This document shows positions 1 to 5,107 of a stretch of DNA of 5,107 nucleotides, piece after piece. The position numbers and the translations under genes were made by a program. The notes beneath the pieces are model-generated. The model was not told the origin of the DNA, ran no database searches, and saw nothing but the letters and a program-made list of their open reading frames with translations. The stretch covers positions 7,095 to 12,201 of the forward strand of contig QIAS01000064.1 of assembly GCA_003225615.1 (NCBI GenBank), written 5' to 3'. Within the stretch, counting starts at the first letter, position 1. Each line of letters begins with the position of its first letter. Source of the DNA: Acidobacteriota bacterium (GTDB lineage Bacteria > Acidobacteriota > Terriglobia > Terriglobales > Acidobacteriaceae).

Positions 1-492
1 CGGCTGCCGGCACAATACCGCATTGTTTTGGTGCTGCGCGATATGGAAGGGCTGACGGACGAAGAAGTCGCCGAGGTCACCGGACTACGTTCTGGAACAG
101 TGCGGGTTCGTCTCCACCGCGCGAGGTTGTTTGTCCGGAAGGAAGTGATGAAAGGGTTGAAACCACACTACGGGAGAGCAGCCGTCGCTTTGCGGGCGCC
201 TTCCCAAGAACAGCCAGGCAATGCACAGCCCAGACCTGCCCGCTGCAAGGCCATGTTTGCTGAACTATCGAACTATCTCGACGAGCAGTTGGATGATTCG
301 CTTTGTGAGGAACTGGAGCGGCACCTGGGCGGATGCGAACCGTGCAAGGCATTCCTCTCCAGTCTCGAAGCGACGATTGAGCAGTGCCGAACCTCCCCGA
401 CGGAGGCCCCTTCAAGTAAGAAGGCCGTCCGGCTCCGCAAGCAACTGCTGAAGAATTACGAACAGACTCTCGCAGTGGTCAGACCGAAGTAG
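1..492 (+). CDS. ECF-type RNA polymerase sigma factor, C-terminal part, with fused zinc-finger (zf-HC2-like) tail (5' partial)
   Basis: The frame is open to the left edge, so the true start and sigma region 2 lie outside the window; 163 codons are visible. The first ~48 residues are sigma region 4: LPAQYRIVLVLRDMEGLT, then a helix-turn-helix with recognition helix SGTVRVRLHRAR, which in this family contacts the -35 element. A Pro/Gln/Ala-rich linker (about residues 58-81) follows, then a cysteine-rich domain: Cys82, Cys102, His108, Cys112, Cys115 and Cys129, with the core H-x3-C-x2-C and a preceding LSNYLDEQLDD stretch. This matches the zf-HC2/ZAS fold normally seen in separate anti-sigma factors. 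Here it is fused to the sigma factor, so it may act as a built-in redox or metal-responsive control domain (inference; CorE-type sigma factors are a known parallel with a C-terminal Cys-rich domain). It sits 109 nt upstream of the efflux block and is its likely, unproven, regulator. The family call is firm; the signal sensed is unknown. Confidence 0.9.
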   Translation, partial: RLPAQYRIVLVLRDMEGLTDEEVAEVTGLRSGTVRVRLHRARLFVRKEVMKGLKPHYGRAAVALRAPSQEQPGNAQPRPARCKAMFAELSNYLDEQLDDSLCEELERHLGGCEPCKAFLSSLEATIEQCRTSPTEAPSSKKAVRLRKQLLKNYEQTLAVVRPK

Positions 493-590
493 TAGCCCTC
501 CTTACGGCCACCAGGTTCCCCGGCCAATTTTCTCTGTAACAAAATCCAGCTTCTTGCATTTATTCGTGTGATTTGTCGATAGAACCAAGC

Positions 591-596
591 AGGAGG
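591..596 (+). promoter_or_regulatory. Strong ribosome binding site of the OsmC-like gene
   Basis: AGGAGG is a perfect Shine-Dalgarno core, separated by 5 nt (caatc) from the ATG at 602. It fixes the start of the OsmC-like gene and is the strongest ribosome binding site in the window. Confidence 0.85.
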
Positions 597-601
597 CAAT
601 C

Positions 602-1069
602 ATGATCACGGCCAAAGTCGAACTGACTCAACCACTTAAGCAGCAGCGCCAATTTGTGGCCCAGACCGGAAGCGGTCACCACCTGCTGTTGGACGATGCA
701 GCCGGAGGTACCGGCCCAAAACCGATTGAACTAGTCGCCGCCGGATTGGCCGGGTGCACGGCGTTTGACGTCGTCACCATCCTCCGCCAGAAGTATCACC
801 AAAAAGTCACCGGCTACGAAGTGCGAGTCGAGGCCGACCAAGCTGAGCGGCCGCCCCAAGTGTTCGTAGCGGCGCGAATCCATCATGTGGTCACCGGATT
901 TGAGATTGACGTGACGGCGCTTGAGGACGCTATCCGTCTGTCCGAGGAGAAGTATTGCTCGGTCGGGGCGATGGTTCAGAAGACAGCGAGTTTTCATACA
1001 ACTTACGAAATCGTTCAAGACAAGACCGAGTGGATGAAGTCAACTCAGGCCGTAGGAGTGCAAGGTTGA
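602..1069 (+). CDS. OsmC family protein (YhfA-like subgroup)
   Basis: A 155-residue protein with the OsmC/Ohr fold signature. The family includes thiol-dependent peroxidases that reduce organic hydroperoxides in the cytoplasm through two cysteines. The two expected cysteines are present: Cys52 in ELVAAGLAGCTAFDVVTIL at the start of the central helix, and Cys119 in EEKYCSVGAM. The preceding motif is P-x-E-L with Glu43 nine residues before Cys52. In classical Ohr the glutamate is ten residues before, so this protein resembles the less-characterised YhfA-like OsmC branch rather than Ohr, and peroxidase activity is inferred only. No signal peptide is seen. The length is slightly above the usual 130-145, with a short polar C-terminal extension. 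The ATG follows AGGAGG at 5 nt. Its stop overlaps the TTG start of the TolC gene (TTGA), so it is the first gene of the efflux operon as far as can be seen. Its role alongside the pump is unknown; handling reactive or oxidised substrates is one possibility. Confidence 0.93.
   Translation: MITAKVELTQPLKQQRQFVAQTGSGHHLLLDDAAGGTGPKPIELVAAGLAGCTAFDVVTILRQKYHQKVTGYEVRVEADQAERPPQVFVAARIHHVVTGFEIDVTALEDAIRLSEEKYCSVGAMVQKTASFHTTYEIVQDKTEWMKSTQAVGVQG
1054..1058 (+). promoter_or_regulatory. Ribosome binding site deciding a TTG start for the TolC-like gene
   Basis: AGGAG lies inside the end of the OsmC-like gene, 7 nt before the TTG at 1066. The TTG overlaps the OsmC stop codon as TTGA. This placement, together with a signal peptide beginning exactly at this codon (MKGLLKLVLSIATLWLA), favours 1066 over the further-upstream TTG at 955, which would overlap OsmC by 115 nt and give an arginine-rich, non-secretory N-terminus. 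Confidence 0.75.
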
Positions 1070-2431
1070 AAGGCTTGTTAAAATTGGTTCTGAGCATCGC
1101 TACGCTGTGGCTGGCTTGCGTGTCGACCTCGGCTCAGCAAGAGGCCCAGCCTTCGTCCCTTACTCTGGAGCAGGCAGTGACAATCGCGCTGGAGAAAAAT
1201 CCTCTGCGCAAGGCAGCTATTGCAGACACCAAAGCTGCCTCGGCCGGAATTCGTCAGGCGCGCTCGTTCCTCATGCCTCACTTGAGTTTTTCAGAAACAG
1301 CGACGCGCGGTGATGATCCAGTTTACGTATTCGGCAGCAAGCTTCGGCAGCAGCGTTTCACGACGGCAGACTTCGCACTGAACAAACTGAACTCGCCTCT
1401 GCCCTTCGGCAACTTCGCCACGCGGTTTGCGGGGACATGGAACCTGTTCGACTCATTCGCCAGCTGGCACGGAATCAATCAGGCAAAACAGATGAACGAG
1501 GCGGTCGGACACCAATTGGACCGCACGGATCAGGAGATTGTCTTCGGGGTGGTCAGCTCCTATTACGACGTTCTATTGGCAGCCAAGGAACTGGAAGTTG
1601 CCGAGCAGTCGGCCAAAACTGCCCAGTCGATCATGGATCGTAGCCAGGCGAGGCTCGACAGTGGGCTGACTGTAGAGTCGGATCTGCTGACAGCGAAGGT
1701 TCGGATGGCGGCGCGACAGCAGGAAGTGATTCGGGCCAGGAACACTGTGGAGGTGGCGCGGGCACAGTTGAACACAGCGATGGGTATGCCGCTTGAATCT
1801 CCGTTCCACACTACCGAAGCGTTGGCTGAGCGCACGCTTTCGATCCCGGCCATGCAGGATGTAGAAAAGCGGGCACTCAAAAACCGTCCTGACTTGAAGC
1901 GCATTGCCTCCCAGGAGGCGGCCCAGCGGCAGAGCGTATCGGTGGCCAAGTCGTCATTCGGCCCGCAGGTGAACGCCTTTGCAGGGTGGGAAATGGATAA
2001 CCCTACATTCGTCGCCGGTGGCGGGGGCAACAATTGGCTGGGCGGGATCGAAGTGCAATTCGACATCTTTCAAGGCGGAGCGAAACGCGCGGAACTCTCC
2101 AAGCAGCTGGCCCTCGAAGAAAAGGTTGTGGCAATGAAGCAGGCAGCGGGCGATGCAGTCAGACTCGAAGTGAGACGAGCCTACTATGAGACGGATGCTA
2201 GTCGACAACAGATCGAAGTGGCACGAGCGGCAATCGCCCAGGCACAGGAAAGTCTGCGCATCAACCAGGACCGCTACGACAGCGGATTGACCACGATTAC
2301 CGATTTGTTGGGCGCTGAAGATGCGGCGCGCCGCAGCCAGACCGACTACTGGGAACTTCCAGACCAGCTACGCCAACCTGGAGTTGGCGGGCGGAAGCTT
2401 GACTCAGCAATCTGCAGTGGTGATGCCATGA
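1066..2431 (+). CDS. TolC-family outer-membrane efflux channel, frameshifted near its 3' end
   Basis: Outer-membrane factor of a tripartite pump. Family members are trimers forming a beta-barrel in the outer membrane and an alpha-helical tunnel in the periplasm. The signal peptide spans residues 1-23 (hydrophobic core LVLSIATLWLA, likely cut after STSA before QQ); WLAC is a poor lipobox, so a lipid anchor is less likely. Two OEP repeats follow: the first starts at SLTLEQAVTIALEKNP (about residues 31-235), the second at about residue 260 (ALKNRPDLKRIASQEA) and ends with RYDSGLTTITDLLGAEDAA and TDYWE430. The frame then breaks. The expected tail (FQTSYANLELAGG...SAVVMP, 24 residues) is at 2357-2428 in the +1 frame and ends at TGA 2429-2431, which overlaps the adaptor's ATG. 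About four residues are missing at the junction, so the net change looks like an 11-nt deletion. Without correction, translation enters the adaptor gene in frame. The given end assumes the ancestral frame. The family call is firm; whether this copy is functional is open. Confidence 0.88.
2353..2360 (+). other. Frameshift site at the end of the TolC-like gene
   Basis: Upstream of this point the TolC frame reads TDYWE, with the last codon GAA at 2353-2355. Downstream, a conserved-looking TolC tail begins at TTC 2357, one base out of phase. Continuing in the original frame instead gives LPDQLRQPGVGG and similar low-similarity residues for 24 codons, and then joins the adaptor's ATG at 2428 in phase. 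The result is a single open frame from 1066 to 3552 (828 residues) covering two genes. From memory of related proteins, about four residues of the type AVYR stand between YWE and the FQ/YQ-TSYANLEL tail; they are absent here, which fits loss of 11 nt. This could be a genuine mutation or a read/assembly error. Confidence 0.75.
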
Positions 2432-3552
2432 ATCGTATGAATACCAAACGCAGACTTTCGTTTTTGGTGCTGCTCGCGGTCGTTAGCCTCGCCGGCTGCT
2501 CTAACGAGCAAACCCGCACGGCTCCTTCGCCGGAAACCGTGCGGAACATTCCCGTGCTCGCGGTGCAGCAGGCTAACGTGCCGGATTTACTGGAAGCCGT
2601 AGGCACGGTACGTGCCGCCCAGACCAGCGACGCCGCCAGCCAAATGATGGGGAACATCGTCGAGATTCGAGCTCACGAAGGAGACCACGTGCAGCGTGGT
2701 CAAGTGCTCGCCGTAATCGACGACTCCCAGCCGCGAGCCGCAGTAGATCGCGCAACTGCAGCCGACCTTGCCGCCCAACAGCAACTGGTCGGAGCAGATT
2801 CCGATCTGGCCCTGACCGAATCAACGTTGAAGCGCTATCAAACTCTCTTCGAAAAGAAATCCGTGAGTCCGCAGGAGTTCGACGAAGTGAAAGCCCGTCA
2901 ACAATCAGCTCTCGCGCGTCGCGATATGGCAAAGGCAGGCCAGGCCCAGGCGCAGGCAGCATTGAGCCAGGCACGCACGTCTCTGGATTACACGCGGATT
3001 CGGGCACCATTCGACGGCGTGGTGACGGAGAAGAAAGCCGATTCGGGCATGCTGGCTTCACCCGGCGTGCCGATCTTCACCGTTGAGGACATGCGCCGCT
3101 ATCGACTAGAGGTCACTGTAAACGAGAACGATCTTCGGTATGTACGAGCAGGGCAACAGGTCTCGGTTGCGATCGATGCTATCGACAACGCGGGGCTGAA
3201 CGGCAGGGTGGTGCAGGTCGTCCCGGCCGCGGACTCCGCAAGTCGCACGTTCCTGGTGAAAATCGATTTGCCCACAGACACACATCTGCGCTCCGGGCTG
3301 TTCGAGCGAGCCCAGTTTTCTCGTGGCGAGCGGCCCGCGCTGTTGGTTCCGCGCTCGGCGATAGTCGAGCGCGGCCAATTGCAGGGCATTTATGTGCTGG
3401 ACCAAAACAAGGTTGCGAGTTTGCGCTACATCACATTGGGAAAGCCTTCCGGTGCCGAGGTCGAGGTGCTGGCGGGCCTCCAGGATGGCGAGCAGCTTGT
3501 GGCCAAACCGGGTGCAGTCGACCTGAATGGCAAGCGCATTGAGGTCCAGTAA
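2428..3552 (+). CDS. RND efflux periplasmic adaptor (HlyD/AcrA-type membrane fusion lipoprotein)
   Basis: A 374-residue adaptor that bridges the RND permease and the TolC channel in the periplasm. It has a lipoprotein signal: basic MNRMNTKRR, hydrophobic SFLVLLAVV, and lipobox L21-A-G-Cys24, so the mature N-terminus should be lipid-anchored to the inner membrane. Domains in order are: first half of the lipoyl domain (about 70-99, [18 protein letters not shown]); an alpha-helical hairpin rich in Ala/Gln/Glu (about 100-188, including [18 protein letters not shown]); second lipoyl half with RAPFDGVV at 192-199; beta-barrel (about 225-300); and membrane-proximal domain with [11 protein letters not shown] to the C-terminus. 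Length is normal for the family. The ATG overlaps the proper TolC stop as ATGA and has no good Shine-Dalgarno (only weak GGTGAT), so expression probably relied on coupling to TolC. In the sequence as given, the TolC frame runs into this gene without stopping. ATG 2437 is a possible alternative start but keeps the same lipobox. Confidence 0.92.
   Translation: MNRMNTKRRLSFLVLLAVVSLAGCSNEQTRTAPSPETVRNIPVLAVQQANVPDLLEAVGTVRAAQTSDAASQMMGNIVEIRAHEGDHVQRGQVLAVIDDSQPRAAVDRATAADLAAQQQLVGADSDLALTESTLKRYQTLFEKKSVSPQEFDEVKARQQSALARRDMAKAGQAQAQAALSQARTSLDYTRIRAPFDGVVTEKKADSGMLASPGVPIFTVEDMRRYRLEVTVNENDLRYVRAGQQVSVAIDAIDNAGLNGRVVQVVPAADSASRTFLVKIDLPTDTHLRSGLFERAQFSRGERPALLVPRSAIVERGQLQGIYVLDQNKVASLRYITLGKPSGAEVEVLAGLQDGEQLVAKPGAVDLNGKRIEVQ
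3541..3545 (+). promoter_or_regulatory. Ribosome binding site of the RND permease
   Basis: GAGGT lies inside the last codons of the adaptor gene, 6 nt before the ATG at 3552. The ATG overlaps the adaptor's TAA by one base (TAATG). This supports 3552 as the permease start and suggests translational coupling. Confidence 0.7.
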
Positions 3553-5107
3553 TGGCTGATAGCAAATCCAAATCGGCGATGCCGCCTCCGAAAGGCTTGC
3601 GCCTGGCCGGTCGCATTGCTCACAGTTTCATTGATTCGAAACTGACACCGCTGGTGATCGTCGCTGCGCTGCTTCTGGGTGCGTTCAGCATTCTCAAGAC
3701 TCCGCGGGAAGAAGAGCCCCAGATCGTGGTGCCGATGCTCGACGTTTTTGTTCAGATGCCGGGCGCATCGGCTGACGAGGTGGCACAGCGCGTCAGCCTT
3801 CCCATGGAGAAGTTACTGCGCGAAGTGCCGGGCGTTGAGTACATCTACTCGATCAGCCATCCGGGCGTGAGCATGCTGGTTGTGCGTTTCTACGTTGGCG
3901 CCAAAGAAGAAGATGCGATCGTACAGACCTACAACAAGCTCTACTCCAACTTCGACTGTATCCCGCCCGGCGTCTCACAGCCAATCATCAAGGTCCGATC
4001 GATTGATGACGTACCGATTATGGCCCTGACGTTGTGGGGGAAAGACTATGACTCTTATCGCCTGCGGCGAATCGCGGGTGAGCTGGAAAATTCACTGAAG
4101 CCGCGCAACGACGTTTCTGAAACCAAGATCATCGGCGGGCAGCCCAGAGAGATACCAGTAGTGCTCGACACACAACGGCTCGCGGCCTACGGCCTAACGC
4201 CGGGTTCGATCGTAGGACAACTCCAGAACGTGAACAGCCGCGGCCATGCGGGTAGTTTTTCGCGTGACAATCGCGAGTTTCAGGTCGAGGCAGGCACCTT
4301 CTTCACGAGTCTCGAAGACCTGCGTCAGGTTGTGGTCGGCGTTCATGTCGGGCGCCCCGTCTACTTGCGTGACGTAGCGGAGAAGCTTGAGGACGGCCCC
4401 GCCGAAGCAAACACCTATGTCCTGTTTGCCAACGCTCGTGGCGGTGCAGGACAGACAGCAGGCGCGGATTATCCCGCTGTGACGATCACGCTCTCCAAGC
4501 GCAAAGGTACCAATGCCACCGACATTTCCGAGCGCGTGCTGGACAAAGTCAACGCTTTGCGCGGGTATGTGCTTCCAAACGATCTGAATGTCACCGTCAC
4601 GCGCAACTATGGCGAGACCGCGAAAGACAAGTCCGACGAACTTCTCAAACACCTGCTGATCGCAACGTTGTCGGTCACATTGCTGATTGCGCTGGCACTG
4701 GGCTGGCGCGAATCGGGTGTCGTACTTCTAGCAGTACCGGTCACACTGGCCCTCACGCTCGCCGTCTTCTACCTGTATGGCTACACCCTGAACCGGGTCA
4801 CATTGTTTGCGCTGATCTTTTCCATCGGCATCCTGGTCGACGACGCCATTGTCGTTGTCGAAAACATCGTGCGCCACTTCCGGTTGCCGGAAAGCCGAGG
4901 GCGATCCTTATCTGAAGTCGCGGTCGAGGCGGTAGACGAAGTTGGCAATCCCACCATTCTTGCTACGTTCGCGGTGATCGGGGCGATCCTGCCCATGGCC
5001 TTCGTGCGCGGCCTGATGGGTCCGTACATGCGCCCGATTCCGGTGGGTGCTTCCGCGGCGATGCTGTTTTCGCTGATGGTCGCCTTCGTCGTTTCGCCGT
5101 GGGCGGC
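3552..5107 (+). CDS. RND efflux transporter permease, N-terminal half (HAE1/AcrB-like; 3' partial)
   Basis: Inner-membrane proton-driven pump component. The frame is open from ATG 3552 to the window edge without a stop: 518 codons, about half of the usual ~1,040-1,100. A cytoplasmic N-terminus ([20 protein letters not shown]) precedes TM1 (about 33-48), then the periplasmic porter/docking region starting [22 protein letters not shown] with [21 protein letters not shown]2 starts near residue 368, followed by TM3, and TM4 carries [20 protein letters not shown]. Asp430-Asp431 match the proton-relay pair known in AcrB (Asp407/Asp408). The LDFG-type aspartate upstream of this motif in heavy-metal pumps such as CzcA is replaced by IFSIG, so an organic-compound (HAE-like) pump is favoured over a metal pump. 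TM5 and TM6 follow ([34 protein letters not shown]). It completes the pump with the two upstream genes. The substrate cannot be told from this half. Confidence 0.93.
   Translation, partial: MADSKSKSAMPPPKGLRLAGRIAHSFIDSKLTPLVIVAALLLGAFSILKTPREEEPQIVVPMLDVFVQMPGASADEVAQRVSLPMEKLLREVPGVEYIYSISHPGVSMLVVRFYVGAKEEDAIVQTYNKLYSNFDCIPPGVSQPIIKVRSIDDVPIMALTLWGKDYDSYRLRRIAGELENSLKPRNDVSETKIIGGQPREIPVVLDTQRLAAYGLTPGSIVGQLQNVNSRGHAGSFSRDNREFQVEAGTFFTSLEDLRQVVVGVHVGRPVYLRDVAEKLEDGPAEANTYVLFANARGGAGQTAGADYPAVTITLSKRKGTNATDISERVLDKVNALRGYVLPNDLNVTVTRNYGETAKDKSDELLKHLLIATLSVTLLIALALGWRESGVVLLAVPVTLALTLAVFYLYGYTLNRVTLFALIFSIGILVDDAIVVVENIVRHFRLPESRGRSLSEVAVEAVDEVGNPTILATFAVIGAILPMAFVRGLMGPYMRPIPVGASAAMLFSLMVAFVVSPWA

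Noticed and set aside
503..534. Terminator after the sigma factor gene (GGCC...GGCC then AATTTTCT)
   Set aside because: The stem is only 4 bp around a 12-nt loop with a short, interrupted T stretch; not convincing. Read-through into the OsmC gene remains possible.
535..569. ECF-type promoter with TGTAAC as -35 and CGTGTG as -10
   Set aside because: The spacing between the two elements is 24 nt, well over the 15-17 nt usual for ECF promoters.
554..583. Possible sigma-70 promoter (TTGCAT, 18 nt, GATAGA) before the OsmC-like gene
   Set aside because: Only a partial match in both boxes, and the -10 would end 7 nt before the ribosome binding site, leaving almost no leader. Too weak to list.
1563..2066. 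167-residue reverse-strand open frame
   Set aside because: Opposite the TolC-like gene, Ser/Ala/Arg-rich with no recognisable family; a shadow frame.
2573..3061. 162-residue reverse-strand open frame
   Set aside because: Opposite the adaptor gene, Arg/Pro-rich composition typical of an antisense shadow in GC-rich coding DNA.
955..3552. One 865-residue protein joining a TolC channel and an HlyD adaptor
   Set aside because: The first 37 residues are a shadow of the OsmC gene. The channel-adaptor join lacks homology-like residues, while the true TolC tail and stop sit in the +1 frame. Treated as two genes with a frameshift.
4194..4652. 152-residue reverse-strand open frame
   Set aside because: Lies fully inside the RND permease, has no recognisable domain and no clear ribosome binding site; a shadow frame.

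Overview
The window holds one end of a stress-regulator gene followed by a tightly packed four-gene block for a tripartite RND efflux pump. All genes are on the + strand. In order they are: the 3' end of an ECF-type sigma factor with a C-terminal zinc-finger (zf-HC2-like) tail; an OsmC-family protein; a TolC-family outer-membrane channel; an HlyD/AcrA-type lipoprotein adaptor; and the first half of an RND inner-membrane permease that runs off the 3' edge. A signal peptide, a lipoprotein signal and an outer-membrane channel point to a diderm (Gram-negative) bacterium. Moderately high GC and the style of the pump proteins recall Acidobacteriota or similar soil bacteria, but that placement is inferred from memory of such proteins and not demonstrated.

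Layout: 1-492, sigma factor C-terminus (5' end outside the window); 493-601, a 109-nt spacer without a convincing terminator or promoter; 602-1069, OsmC-like gene with a strong AGGAGG site; 1066-2431, TolC-like gene starting at a TTG that overlaps the OsmC stop (TTGA); 2428-3552, adaptor gene starting at an ATG that overlaps the proper TolC stop (ATGA); 3552 to the window end, RND permease overlapping the adaptor stop by one base (TAATG). The four genes from 602 on are therefore arranged as a translationally coupled operon. The expected product is a complete inner membrane-periplasm-outer membrane pump plus a thiol-peroxidase-fold protein.

The main anomaly is at about 2353-2360. The conserved C-terminal tail of the TolC protein lies in the +1 frame relative to the rest of the gene. 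As the sequence stands, the TolC frame misses its own stop and runs straight through the adaptor gene, giving one 828-codon open frame. The pattern fits a net 11-nt loss (about four residues minus one base) after the Tyr-Trp-Glu at the end of the last helix. It is either a real mutation or a sequence/assembly error. The rest of the block looks intact. I see no RNA genes, insertion sequences, CRISPR arrays or large repeats.
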